DNA of 64,000 nucleotides from Putridiphycobacter sp965230485 (GTDB taxonomy: Bacteria > Bacteroidota > Bacteroidia > Flavobacteriales_D > Crocinitomicaceae): NCBI GenBank assembly GCA_965230485.1, contig CBDDLA010000001.1:2108001-2172000 (forward strand). Direction: 5' to 3'. The number at the start of each line of letters is the position of its first letter. The first letter of the stretch is position 1. Shown in pieces: positions 1-8,748 of this stretch. The notes under the pieces are model-generated. The model made no database searches, was not told where the DNA came from, and saw nothing but the letters and a program-made list of their open reading frames with translations. The translations under genes and the position numbers were made by a program.

Positions 1-2281
1 TTGTAGCATTATACCCTGCTTGAAAAATGTTTTGCTGATTTGTTAAATTCTGTAAATCAACACTCCATTCTTGCGACATTCGCTTTCCATTTAACTTTAT
101 TGATGTTTTAAAATCAAATCTAAAATAATTCGGGTGCTGATCTTCAAACAACTGATTTTCAAACCTGACCTCACTTCCTGCCAATTTAGAGGCCTCTATA
201 TCAATTGGTGTAAATCTTCTTCCTCCAGCATAAGTACACTTTAAATCAAAGCCAAGTGTTAGCTTTTTATTCAACTGGAATTCTTTCCCTCCTAAAGCAT
301 TGACAATATAGTTACCGTTAAATGCTGTATTTCTTTCAATTCCATCACTTCCTTTAAATTTTGAGTCAAATATTGAAGTGGTCACCAAAAAATAATACCC
401 TCTATTTAAAAACTGTTCTAAAGTGATTTCCACTCCATAATTTGTGCCAGTTCCATTATTAATATAACCCGTTCCATTTGGTAAAACGAAATCAGACCCT
501 TGATTAAGCATTGAAAAAGAAGAGGCGAAAGAGTCAACTGGTACATCATATAAATATTGATAGTATAGTTCCGTTTTCAAGCGCATATTTTCAGAAATTC
601 TAAAATCATATCCCAATACATTATGGATTGATTTACTAAAATCTAAGTTTTGATTGGGAAATTCTATTTGATCATTAGCCGTCTCTTCAACAAAATACAC
701 GGTGATGGGTTGAATTTGAGAATGTAAACCAGAACCAATACTTAAACTATGCCTTTGATTTAAATTATATTTAAACCCTATCCTCGGTTCAATGACATTT
801 GAATTGGTCAATTCAAAATGCTGTGAGTGCAATCCACCATTGAATACCAGTTTTTCCGAAAATTTATGCTGATAATTGATATAAGATTGAAGCAGATTTG
901 CATTCCCTTTATTATTGGAAATAATTCTATAGTCATTAAAAGCATAGGCACTATCTAAAATATCGGTAGCGTAGTTTTCTGCGATTAATCCAATGGCAAG
1001 CGTATTTCTTGCGTTGAATTTATGATTTATTTTAAAGTTTGCAGATGCTTTTAGTTGTTTCCTATCAAAGCCTACGGTATTAAAGTTTATGCCCGATTCG
1101 CTAATTGTATCAATATAACCACCTGTGCTTGAAATAGAATAGGCTAACACCAACTCAGTGAAAGTATTTTTATCTATAAAGTATTTATGAGACAATCCAA
1201 AAACACCCGTTTGAGAGGTAAAACCAGACTTTTCGTTAGGATTAGCATATAAATTGGTTGTATCTAGTTCTTCACTTGGTTCAAATTCTATATAGCTTAG
1301 ACCTCCTATTCCCCAAAGCGAAATTTTTCCTAGTTTTTGGGTTGGAAAATTTAACTTGAAGGTTAAATCTTGGTATTGTGGAATAGCTGTACCAACGCCT
1401 AGATCAATACCTAGCGCACTGATGACACCAAGGGTAGAATAACGGTAATTGAATAAATATGACGCCCGACTTTTTTTAGAAAAATACCCTTCCGTGCCAA
1501 ATTCAAATCCATTAAATCCAACCTGTGCAAGGTGTTCTCTTTTTGAATTATTGCCATTTCTCAAGCGTAAGTCAAATACACCCGATAATGCATTTCCATA
1601 ATTGGCCGTCCAGGCAGAGGTATAAAAATCAGAATTAGCCAGGTTATTGATATTTAACATACTGACTGGACCACCTGTTGTGCCGAGTGAGGAAAAATGA
1701 TTGGGGCTTGGAATATCTATACCTTCCATCCGCCATAATACACCGAGTGGTGAATTCCCCCGAATGATAATGTCATTTCTACTATCACTGACACCACTAA
1801 CACCAGCATAGTTTTGTGCCATCCTTGCCGGATCATTTAAAGTTCCAGCAAACTTCCCTGCTTCTTCAATCGAGATTGTTCTGGCACTAACCGTAGCCAT
1901 TTTGTTAATTGCTTCTTTCTTATCATCACCTGAGTTTACTTCAATTTCATTTAGCATGGTAATACTCTCCTCCAAACCAACATTTAAAATGAGCTCTTTT
2001 CCTGATATTAATTCTAAATTAGGAATTACAGCCGTTTGATAACCAATAAATTTAGCTTCTAGCGCCACCCTACCGACAGGAATATTTTTCAACACAAAGT
2101 TTCCATTAAAATCTGTAATTGCGCCAATAACTGGATTACTGCCTAATACAGAAACCTGAACACCTGGAATAGGTCCTTCTGATTGCTTATCTGTAATTGT
2201 GCCTCTTATATTTTGGGTAAACTCTTGGGCAAACCCTAAAGTTGAGATTACTAATATTAAAAATAGACCAATTTTTTTCAT
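1..2281 (-). CDS. TonB-dependent receptor, N-terminal part (gene runs off the left edge)
   Basis: The frame is open from an ATG at 2279-2281 to base 1, about 760 residues, and the beta-barrel end lies outside the window. Residues 1-18 form a signal peptide ending at FAQ. A carboxypeptidase-regulatory-like beta-sandwich follows (about 25-105; GTITD, ITDFNGNF, GYQ motifs), then the plug domain (about 125-250) with IIIRGNSPLGVLWRMEG and NYGNALSGVFDLRLRNG, then barrel strands. The family imports siderophores, glycans or peptides across the outer membrane using TonB-ExbBD energy; no SusD partner is visible on this side, so the substrate is unknown. An ExbB-ExbD-TonB set lies nearby at 4017-5928, but beyond the tRNA gene, so it is not in the same transcript. 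Confidence 0.9.
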   Translation of the reverse strand, partial: MKKIGLFLILVISTLGFAQEFTQNIRGTITDKQSEGPIPGVQVSVLGSNPVIGAITDFNGNFVLKNIPVGRVALEAKFIGYQTAVIPNLELISGKELILNVGLEESITMLNEIEVNSGDDKKEAINKMATVSARTISIEEAGKFAGTLNDPARMAQNYAGVSGVSDSRNDIIIRGNSPLGVLWRMEGIDIPSPNHFSSLGTTGGPVSMLNINNLANSDFYTSAWTANYGNALSGVFDLRLRNGNNSKREHLAQVGFNGFEFGTEGYFSKKSRASYLFNYRYSTLGVISALGIDLGVGTAIPQYQDLTFKLNFPTQKLGKISLWGIGGLSYIEFEPSEELDTTNLYANPNEKSGFTSQTGVFGLSHKYFIDKNTFTELVLAYSISSTGGYIDTISESGINFNTVGFDRKQLKASANFKINHKFNARNTLAIGLIAENYATDILDSAYAFNDYRIISNNKGNANLLQSYINYQHKFSEKLVFNGGLHSQHFELTNSNVIEPRIGFKYNLNQRHSLSIGSGLHSQIQPITVYFVEETANDQIEFPNQNLDFSKSIHNVLGYDFRISENMRLKTELYYQYLYDVPVDSFASSFSMLNQGSDFVLPNGTGYINNGTGTNYGVEITLEQFLNRGYYFLVTTSIFDSKFKGSDGIERNTAFNGNYIVNALGGKEFQLNKKLTLGFDLKCTYAGGRRFTPIDIEASKLAGSEVRFENQLFEDQHPNYFRFDFKTSIKLNGKRMSQEWSVDLQNLTNQQNIFQAGYNAT

Positions 2282-2459
2282 GACTTGTTTTTTTTGTACA
2301 CACAATAGTAAAAGGATTGATATCAGTTTAAAAGTAAAAAATGCTGAATTGTTATTATTGCAGGTTGAATTGTCATGCCAATCCTGACTTAACTTATATA
2401 CCAAATTGAATATATTCTTTCATTTATATACTACGGGTTGTTAAAATATAAGGTCTAAA

Positions 2460-2494
2460 GTGGGCAATGATGGACTTACTTCGGCAAGCTCAGT
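2460..2494. repeat. Duplicated tRNA-Val 3'-end fragment next to a REP-like motif
   Basis: Bases 2460-2476 (gtgggcaatgatggact) repeat the 3' end of the tRNA-Val gene and its first flanking base (2570-2586) with one mismatch. Directly beside it, 2478-2494 reads acttcggcaagctcagt, which resembles the short palindromic repeats with a CTGAGCTTG(T/C)CGAAG core known from many bacterial genomes. The rest of 2282-2570 contains no gene I can support. Confidence 0.5.
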
Positions 2495-2530
2495 ATAAAC
2501 TTCTCATCCCATTTTCTCTTCAAGTTTCAG

Positions 2531-2562
2531 CAAAAAAAAACACCTCAGATTTCTGAAGTGTC
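2531..2562 (-). terminator. Rho-independent terminator of tRNA-Val
   Basis: On the minus strand a 10-bp stem (ACACTTCAGA pairing with TCTGAGGTGT, one G-T pair) with a 2-base loop is followed by nine T residues. It starts about ten bases after the tRNA 3' end. Confidence 0.8.
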
Positions 2563-2570
2563 TTTAGTGT

Positions 2571-2644
2571 GGGCAATGAGGGACTCGAACCCCCGACCCC
2601 CTCGGTGTAAACGAGGTGCTCTGAACCAACTGAGCTAATTGCCC
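2571..2644 (-). tRNA. tRNA-Val, anticodon TAC
   Basis: The 74-base minus-strand sequence folds as a cloverleaf. The acceptor pairs GGGCAAT with ATTGCCC, the D arm contains AGCTCAGTTGGTTCAGAGC, the anticodon arm is CCTCG-TTTACAC-CGAGG with anticodon TAC, and the T arm contains GGGTTCGAGTCCC. CCA is not encoded. Anticodon TAC reads GTA and other valine codons. It has its own promoter (2680-2711) and terminator (2531-2562). Confidence 0.96.
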
Positions 2645-2679
2645 TAAACTTTAAAATTGCAATTCGTTTATTGCGGGGG

Positions 2680-2711
2680 CAAATATAACGAGATTATTTT
2701 AGTTGTCAAAC
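2680..2711 (-). promoter_or_regulatory. Bacteroidota-type promoter of tRNA-Val
   Basis: On the minus strand, GTTTGACA (2704-2711) provides the -33 TTTG element. After a 19-bp spacer TATATTTG (2680-2687) matches the -7 consensus TAnnTTTG. This is the clearest promoter in the window and served as my reference for the others. Confidence 0.85.
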
Positions 2712-2805
2712 TTTTTTAAAAATAATTATACTTAAAATGCCTCTGTCAATACAAAAGTAATTATTCCCCTCTTTTAAAATTCTTTACTACTTGGTTTAAT
2801 TGTGA

Positions 2806-4017
2806 TCAGCTAAAAAGTGGTTCTAGCAAGTAAAAGCTTCCAAATACAATTACTAAATCATCCGCGCTTGCTTTCGCTTTGGCTGATTTTAATGCTAAAT
2901 CAATATTTTTGTATGTAGAATATTGAAGCGATATGGTGTCAGCAATCTCTGCTAAAACCTCTCGACTCACTGACCTTTGCGAATCAAATTCGGTAAGATA
3001 ATAAGTTGCAGATTTCGGGAAAAACCGCATACTTTCTTCATATTTTTTGTCATTTACAGATGCATAAATACAATGCAAATGGGAATGAGGAATCCTTTTT
3101 ATCTCAGATAGAAGAGTTTCAATACCTTGAATATTATGAGATGCATCAGCAATGATTAATGGGTTAGTGCCAATTTGTGTTAATCGCCCTTTGAAATTGG
3201 TCAATGTTGTTACCCTTGTTAACGCAACTCGACTTTTTTTGTCATCAAAGAAATGACCTTTTTCCTTTAATACCTGAAGTATTTTCCAGGCTAATGCTGC
3301 ATTCTTTTGTTGATATTCACCTAATATATCTAATTCAAAAGACTCGTATATCGGTTGATAAAGTATAGCCCGCTGCTGTTTTATTTTTGAGTCAAAAACA
3401 GGTTTAGTCTCAGGTAAAATTTCACCAATTACAACTGGTGTATGTTCTTTAATAATCCCTGCCTTTTCGAACGCTATTTTATCGAGTGTTTCCCCTAAAA
3501 ATTCAGTGTGATCTAATCCAATATTGGTAATGGCTGAAATTTCGGGACTTAATACGTTAGTGGCGTCCAGCCGACCACCAAGACCTGTTTCAATAATAGC
3601 ATAATCGCATTCTTGGGTAGCGAAAGCAACAAAGGCCATAGCCGTAGTAATTTCAAAAAAGCTAGGTTGTAACCTTTGAAGTAAATATTTGTGTTTTGAT
3701 ACAAAGTCAACAACAAACTTTTCGTCGATAAGTTGCCCGTTTATCTTAATTCGTTCTCTGAAATCTTTAATATGAGGACTCGTAAATAAACCAACTTTGT
3801 AACCATTTTCTATAGCCATAGCGGCCAGCATATGAGCTGTAGAGCCTTTACCATTTGTTCCTGCAATGTGAATGCTTTTGAACTTGTGTTCCGGGTTTCC
3901 AAGTTGACTTAGTAAATGAGAGATACTATCTAAACCAGGCTTATAGGCCGTTGAACCCTGCTGATAATAGTTGGCTAACTGACTATATAACCACTCGACT
4001 ACCTGAGGGTAGTTCAT
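2806..4017 (-). CDS. folC: Bifunctional dihydrofolate synthase / folylpolyglutamate synthase
   Basis: The cytoplasmic enzyme joins glutamate to dihydropteroate and then extends the glutamate tail of folates, using ATP. The 403 residues fit the family's usual 400-430. The Mur-ligase-type P-loop AGTNGKGST is at 52-60, the folate-ligase signature ETGLGGRLDATNV at 143-155, GLDHTEFLG at 167-175 and KAGIIK at 185-190, with DASHNIQG opening the C-terminal domain. The start codon shares its last base with the end of the upstream tonB stop codon (both at 4017), so translation is probably coupled. It is the last gene of the co-directional series from the dehydrogenase gene at 8617. Confidence 0.93.
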   Translation of the reverse strand: MNYPQVVEWLYSQLANYYQQGSTAYKPGLDSISHLLSQLGNPEHKFKSIHIAGTNGKGSTAHMLAAMAIENGYKVGLFTSPHIKDFRERIKINGQLIDEKFVVDFVSKHKYLLQRLQPSFFEITTAMAFVAFATQECDYAIIETGLGGRLDATNVLSPEISAITNIGLDHTEFLGETLDKIAFEKAGIIKEHTPVVIGEILPETKPVFDSKIKQQRAILYQPIYESFELDILGEYQQKNAALAWKILQVLKEKGHFFDDKKSRVALTRVTTLTNFKGRLTQIGTNPLIIADASHNIQGIETLLSEIKRIPHSHLHCIYASVNDKKYEESMRFFPKSATYYLTEFDSQRSVSREVLAEIADTISLQYSTYKNIDLALKSAKAKASADDLVIVFGSFYLLEPLFS

Positions 4018-4766
4018 TATTGCTTTCTAAAGTTAAAAATGACAGTCCCTACAAACTGAACAGGAGCCCCTGGAATGGCTTCGTATTTGTAAGTTGCAGC
4101 ATTCTTTTTAGCGAGGTCTGTTAAGTAAGCACTACCTGAGGTTGACTTAGATTCGTTGCGTTTAGTTCTAACAACTTTACCCGAAGCATCAACATATAGG
4201 TCAAGCGCTATCAATCCTTCTTCCTGAGAACTACCAGGAATACTTCCTTTAGATTTTAATTTTCTAGAGGTATTGGTTTTACCATCTCCAGAGTCATTCC
4301 CTTTTCCACCATCTCCAACACCCTTGCCATCTCCAAAGCCTGTTCCATTTCCTTTACCATCTCCAGTATTTCCACTTCCAGGGAAAGTAAAGGCATCATC
4401 TACTTTTGGTTTGGGGTCAGGTTTAGGATCCGCAGTAGGTTTTGTTGTAGTAGTATTTTTTGACGTAGAACTTTTTCCTTTAGCAGTAGTTACCACTACA
4501 GGAGATTCTTCTTGAACGGCTTTTTCACTAGCTGATTCTGGTTGAGGTTCAGGAATGACTTCAGTAACTTCCGCAATCTGTCCGCCACCCTCGTATTCTG
4601 ATCCAAAGTCAATTTCAACTTCCACTATTTTTTCCTGAGGTGGTGGATCAGGATATTCTAGGCTTACTAATAAAAAAAATAACATCATCAAAAATATAAA
4701 CACAAGTGTAGCAACAAGGGCTTTCTTGTGATCTTCGTGACGTAAATTTTGAATAAAGCTTCGCAT
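4017..4766 (-). CDS. TonB-like energy transducer of the ExbB-ExbD set
   Basis: The 249-residue protein has a short cytoplasmic N-terminus, one membrane helix (about 16-36), a Pro/Glu-rich then Gly/Asp-rich periplasmic linker (about 40-170; repeated GDGKG units) and a compact C-terminal domain (about 180-249) with the TonB-like pattern GKVVRT...AKKNAATYKY...GTVIFNF. It would carry proton-motive energy from ExbB-ExbD to outer-membrane receptors. It follows exbD by nine bases and touches folC. The low-complexity linker creates a long proline-rich open frame on the other strand, which is not a gene. The family is clear; which receptor it serves is not. Confidence 0.85.
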   Translation of the reverse strand: MRSFIQNLRHEDHKKALVATLVFIFLMMLFFLLVSLEYPDPPPQEKIVEVEIDFGSEYEGGGQIAEVTEVIPEPQPESASEKAVQEESPVVVTTAKGKSSTSKNTTTTKPTADPKPDPKPKVDDAFTFPGSGNTGDGKGNGTGFGDGKGVGDGGKGNDSGDGKTNTSRKLKSKGSIPGSSQEEGLIALDLYVDASGKVVRTKRNESKSTSGSAYLTDLAKKNAATYKYEAIPGAPVQFVGTVIFNFRKQ

Positions 4767-4775
4767 TATTATGTA

Positions 4776-5177
4776 TTAATTTTGATAAGACAGCACCGGC
4801 TTCCACCCTTTTTGCTTAGATACTGCAATCACTTGAAAAATGGCTTCGTATGATGCCTCTCTATCTCCTGAAATTTTTAAATTCTGATTATTTTGCTCAG
4901 CAATTTTTCCTTCCAGAACTGGTATCAGTTCATCAAGTGTATAAAACGTTGATTTTGCATTATCAACAAAATATTGATTTTGTTTATCTATGCCTACTTC
5001 TACAGTAGAGTTTTTTGAAGAACTGGTTGTGTTTTCACCACTTGGCAAATCAACAGGAAGTGTAGGATTAACCATTGTGCTCATGATGATAAAAAATATT
5101 AGCATCAAAAAGATAAGGTCAGTCATTGACGACATTCCTCCCTCAATTTTTGGCTTATTTCTATTTCCTAAATTCAT
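4776..5177 (-). CDS. exbD: Biopolymer transport protein ExbD/TolR
   Basis: The 133-residue protein has the ExbD plan: a short basic N-terminus, one membrane helix (about 18-38; MTDLIFLMLIFFIIMSTM) that carries the conserved proton-handling aspartate D20, and a periplasmic domain. It forms the stator channel with ExbB (gene 19 bases upstream) and drives the TonB encoded directly downstream. The conserved aspartate and gene order make ExbD/TolR firm. TolR is the alternative, but no TolA, TolB or Pal gene is nearby, so ExbD is preferred. Confidence 0.9.
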   Translation of the reverse strand: MNLGNRNKPKIEGGMSSMTDLIFLMLIFFIIMSTMVNPTLPVDLPSGENTTSSSKNSTVEVGIDKQNQYFVDNAKSTFYTLDELIPVLEGKIAEQNNQNLKISGDREASYEAIFQVIAVSKQKGWKPVLSYQN

Positions 5178-5196
5178 ACCTTAATGATGTATACAA

Positions 5197-5928
5197 TTAC
5201 TTGCCCGGTTCGTTCAATAAATCTAAAAATTCTATTGATGCTCCTTCCATTGTGTGTACTACTTTATCAACTTTTGCGACTAAATAATTATAAGACACGT
5301 AAGCCATTATGCCAACTACTAAACCAGCAACTGTCGTAATCATGGCCTCCATAATACCTCCAGAAATAGTTGGTAATTGAATTTGGGCTTCAAATTTCAT
5401 GGCATTAAATACACGAACCATACCTAATGTCGTTCCGAGGAAACCAATCATTGGTGCCACACCAGATGCTGTTGCCAGTAAACTCAATCTTTTTTCGAGT
5501 TGATAAATTTCAAGTTTACCAACATTCTCAATAGATGAGGTAATATCTTGAAGTGGTTTCCCGATTCTCGAAATTCCCTTTTCAACCATTCTTGCAGCTG
5601 GATTATTAGTTTGGCGACATAAATCTTTAGCAGCATCAATTTTACCATCTAACAAATATTCTTTTACCCTTCCCATAAAATCTTTTTCATCCTTTAAAGA
5701 TTTATTGATGGATAAAAAGCGCTCAACAAAAGTATATACCGTAAATATTGATAGCACAAATAGCACTAGCATAACGACCAAGTTAGTAATACTGTACTTG
5801 TCTTCAACAGAATCGTAGCCCATAATAAGGTCTAGCATACTTGTCTCTTTTGTTAAGGAGCTTAAACCAGTAGCTGTTGAGTCAGCAGCTATATTCATAC
5901 CTGCTTCTAAAAGTGTTATTGCACTCAT
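5197..5928 (-). CDS. exbB: MotA/TolQ/ExbB proton channel protein
   Basis: The 243-residue protein has an N-terminal membrane helix (about 48-70), a cytoplasmic helical segment (about 75-150; KEYLLDGKIDAAKDLC, NPAARMVEKGI) and two further helices (about 150-175 and 190-215). These contain the family pattern LLATASGVAPMIGFLGTTLGMVRVFNAM, then GIMEAMITTVAGLVVGIMAYVSYN. It is the five-subunit core of the proton-driven ExbBD motor in the inner membrane. It lies 51 bases after nhaD, with no TAnnTTTG element visible in the gap, so read-through from nhaD is likely. Confidence 0.92.
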   Translation of the reverse strand: MSAITLLEAGMNIAADSTATGLSSLTKETSMLDLIMGYDSVEDKYSITNLVVMLVLFVLSIFTVYTFVERFLSINKSLKDEKDFMGRVKEYLLDGKIDAAKDLCRQTNNPAARMVEKGISRIGKPLQDITSSIENVGKLEIYQLEKRLSLLATASGVAPMIGFLGTTLGMVRVFNAMKFEAQIQLPTISGGIMEAMITTVAGLVVGIMAYVSYNYLVAKVDKVVHTMEGASIEFLDLLNEPGK

Positions 5929-5979
5929 ATATAAATTGCTTTTATTTGTATAAACGGTTTAATTAAATTATGGTTACAA

Positions 5980-7377
5980 CTAGTGCATTAAAAAGAACAC
6001 TATGATACCGGCAGCGTAGCCCACTAGGGCTAGCCATGCAATATTTTTAAGGTACCAGAAAAATGATATTTTCTCCATCCCCATTGCTACTACACCAGCG
6101 GCTGATCCGATAATTAACATTGATCCTCCCGTACCAGCAGTATAGGCAATGAAATGCCATATATGATCATCCATTGGAAATGACGCCATATCAAACATCC
6201 CCATACTGGCAGCAACCAAAGGTACATTATCAATAATGGCAGAACCAACTCCCAATAAAATGACGAATAAATCATTATCCATTGAAGCCTGAACTGTTTG
6301 GCCGAAATTAAAAATAAGACCTAAAGACTCCAGAGCAGCTACGGTCATCAATATTCCTAGGAAGAATAAAATAGAGGGCATTTCTATAGAGGCCAAGGCC
6401 TTAAAGGTAGGGCTGCTATGGTGAGAGCTTTCATTTTCAGCATTTGCTTCTGCGGCTACGCTTGTGAGACTAAATTGTCTGTTACTCACCAATTCTGCAA
6501 CTAAAGCGACTACGCCAAGGGAAAGCATCATTCCTACATATGGCGGAAGGTGAGTTACCGTTTTAAAAATAGGCACAAAAACAATCATTGCTAATCCAAG
6601 ATACAACATGGTAGGTCCCATTTTGTTAGCAGTACCTTCATCCTTTGGGGCATTAAAATCACCTTTGAATGCTGGCATAAAACTAGCTATCAACACAGGT
6701 ACCACCATACAAGCGATAGATGGTAGAATTATATACTCTATTAGCTTAATGGTAGAGACTTTATCTCCCATCCAAAGCATTGTTGTCGTAACATCACCAA
6801 TAGGAGACCATGCACCACCGGCGTTAGCAGAAATGATAATTAACCCAGCATACCAGATTCTAGTATGATTATCACTTACTAATTTTCTTAGGATTGTAAT
6901 CAGTACAATAGTTGCTGTCAAATTATCAATTATGGCTGAAAGAATAAATGCCAACACACCTACAATCCAGAGTAACGTTCTTTTTTTATTGGTTCGTATA
7001 AAATTTTTGATTGTGCTAAAACCATCAAAATTATCAATGATTTCAACAATTGTCATGGCGCCTACCAGGAAGAATAAGATCTCACTTGTTTTTCCAAAAT
7101 GATGTAATAAAGTGGTTTCAAGCCAAGAGCCTTTATCGGCAGTACCATGTCCATCTCCGTGCCCATGAAGCGGCAGATCCTGAAATCCATCCACCATTTT
7201 ATGTGCACCTGAATCAAACCACATCTTAAATGTGTCGAGACCAAACGCAACCAACGCCCATGCAATAGCCATCATTAATAGCGCAGGGATTAATTTGTCA
7301 ACTCTTAAGGTGTGTTCAATGGCAATGGCAACATAGCCTAAAATAAAAACAACAACAATTAGTAATTCAAAGCTCAT
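5980..7377 (-). CDS. nhaD: Sodium/proton antiporter NhaD
   Basis: The 465-residue inner-membrane protein has about 12 hydrophobic segments and sequence typical of NhaD (ion transporter superfamily): FLVGAMTIVEIIDNFDGF, LSAIIDNLTATIV, SANAGGAWSPIGDVTTTMLW and the mirrored IIDNVPLVAASMGMF with AYTAGTGGSMLIIGSAAG near the end. It exports Na+ in exchange for H+, for sodium and pH homeostasis. A His/Asp/Gly-rich loop (HGHGDGHG, 71-78) between early helices may bind cations or sense pH, which is inference. It lies ten bases after the dehydrogenase gene and just before exbB, placing sodium cycling and TonB energisation in one transcript. Confidence 0.93.
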   Translation of the reverse strand: MSFELLIVVVFILGYVAIAIEHTLRVDKLIPALLMMAIAWALVAFGLDTFKMWFDSGAHKMVDGFQDLPLHGHGDGHGTADKGSWLETTLLHHFGKTSEILFFLVGAMTIVEIIDNFDGFSTIKNFIRTNKKRTLLWIVGVLAFILSAIIDNLTATIVLITILRKLVSDNHTRIWYAGLIIISANAGGAWSPIGDVTTTMLWMGDKVSTIKLIEYIILPSIACMVVPVLIASFMPAFKGDFNAPKDEGTANKMGPTMLYLGLAMIVFVPIFKTVTHLPPYVGMMLSLGVVALVAELVSNRQFSLTSVAAEANAENESSHHSSPTFKALASIEMPSILFFLGILMTVAALESLGLIFNFGQTVQASMDNDLFVILLGVGSAIIDNVPLVAASMGMFDMASFPMDDHIWHFIAYTAGTGGSMLIIGSAAGVVAMGMEKISFFWYLKNIAWLALVGYAAGIIVFFLMH

Positions 7378-7387
7378 CTGTATAATT

Positions 7388-8617
7388 TTAGATTAATTTA
7401 TTTAATGCGATTTCAAAAGCTGTTTTAGCAATATTGGTTTTATTGCTATTTTTCTCATATGCTTTAATCATGGCTTCCTTGATAATATTCGAAGTATCAT
7501 CAAAAATACCTTCGTCAGATAATTCATCTAAATCATGACTCATTAAGTAAGCAAATACACGAGCCATTCCACAATTTGAAATAAAATCTGGAATAACTGA
7601 AATCTTTTCGTCAGTATAATCAGCTATTGGTCCGAAGAAAATTTCTTGATCAGCGAAAGGAACATTTGCCCCTGCTGAAACAACCTCTAATCCAGATTGG
7701 ATCATGCGATCAATCTGATCTTTTGTAATTAATCTTGACGCTGCGCATGGTAAAAATATTTCAGCTTCAATGTCCCAAATCTTATTATTAACGTCTTCAA
7801 ATGACATCATATTTGACGCATTCAATTCATTACCATCCTTATTCAAAAATAGGGTTCTTATCTCCTCTAAAGAATAACCATCAGTATTTATCAAACCGCC
7901 AATACGGTCAATTATTCCAACTACCTTAGCACCATATTGAGCTAAATAGTAAGCTGCTGCTGAACCAACGTTGCCCCAGCCTTGAACCACCACTCTTTTT
8001 CCTTCAATGCTGCCACCCCAAATGTTATAATAATGGACAATAGACTGTGCCACTCCGTAACCAGTAATCATGTCGGCAACAACATATTTTCTATTTACAC
8101 TTGGTGTGTAATTTTCATCTTCTATTACTTTTAAAACACCTTGTCTTAATTGGCCAATTCTATTAATTTTTTGTGCTTCGCGGGGTTGAAAATGTCCGTT
8201 AAAAACACCTTCTTGAGGATGCCAAACGCCACAATCTTCAGTAATTGGAATCACTTCATGAATTTCATCTACGTTCAAATCACCACCTGTTCCATAATAA
8301 TGCTTTAATAATGGGGTTACCGCAGCATACCATCTTTGTAAAACTCCTTTTTTTCTAGGGTCTTTTGGGTTGAAATTAATTCCAGACTTAGCTCCTCCAA
8401 TTTGAGGTCCAGCCACAGTAAATTTCACTTCCATGGTTTTAGCCAATGATTCAACTTCTCTCTTATCAAGCCCCACACGCATTCTGGTTCCTCCTCCAGC
8501 GGCACCTCCTCGCAAGGAATTGATAACTACCCATCCTTCAGCTTCTGTTTCGGAATCCTGCCATTCAAATACAATTTCAGGTCTTTTATTCTCGAATTTC
8601 TTTAAAAGTTCAATCAT
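7388..8617 (-). CDS. Glu/Leu/Phe/Val dehydrogenase family enzyme
   Basis: A 409-residue amino acid dehydrogenase that interconverts an L-amino acid and its 2-oxo acid plus ammonia with NAD(P). The glycine-rich substrate segment GGAAGGGTRMR (37-47) is followed by GPQIGGAKSG (70-79) with the catalytic-site lysine, GGDLNVDE (111-118) with the catalytic aspartate, and a Rossmann fold with GWGNVGSA (213-220) then GIID. The length matches hexameric glutamate and leucine dehydrogenases; sequence alone does not fix the substrate. It is the first gene of the run 8617 to 2806. TATTTTAG on the minus strand near 8641-8648 is an imperfect -7 candidate. Confidence 0.88.
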   Translation of the reverse strand: MIELLKKFENKRPEIVFEWQDSETEAEGWVVINSLRGGAAGGGTRMRVGLDKREVESLAKTMEVKFTVAGPQIGGAKSGINFNPKDPRKKGVLQRWYAAVTPLLKHYYGTGGDLNVDEIHEVIPITEDCGVWHPQEGVFNGHFQPREAQKINRIGQLRQGVLKVIEDENYTPSVNRKYVVADMITGYGVAQSIVHYYNIWGGSIEGKRVVVQGWGNVGSAAAYYLAQYGAKVVGIIDRIGGLINTDGYSLEEIRTLFLNKDGNELNASNMMSFEDVNNKIWDIEAEIFLPCAASRLITKDQIDRMIQSGLEVVSAGANVPFADQEIFFGPIADYTDEKISVIPDFISNCGMARVFAYLMSHDLDELSDEGIFDDTSNIIKEAMIKAYEKNSNKTNIAKTAFEIALNKLI

Positions 8618-8748
8618 TTGTTGGTAAAATTTATGGCGCTAAAATAACAAGAATTTTGAGATTATTTCGATTTATAGAAGCATATATCCCTTAACCTCAC
8701 AAAGAAATAACATAGGGATAAGACAGGAAGGAAAGGTGCTATTTTAGG

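Noticed and set aside
4273..4515. 80-codon proline-rich open frame on the plus strand
   Set aside because: It is the complement of the glycine-rich TonB linker; repeated GDGKG codons read as PSP-type codons on the other strand. It has no promoter or family features.
8685..8720. Inverted repeat tatccct/agggata as a terminator
   Set aside because: Seven-base arms are 22 bases apart and no T-tract follows on either strand; too weak to call.
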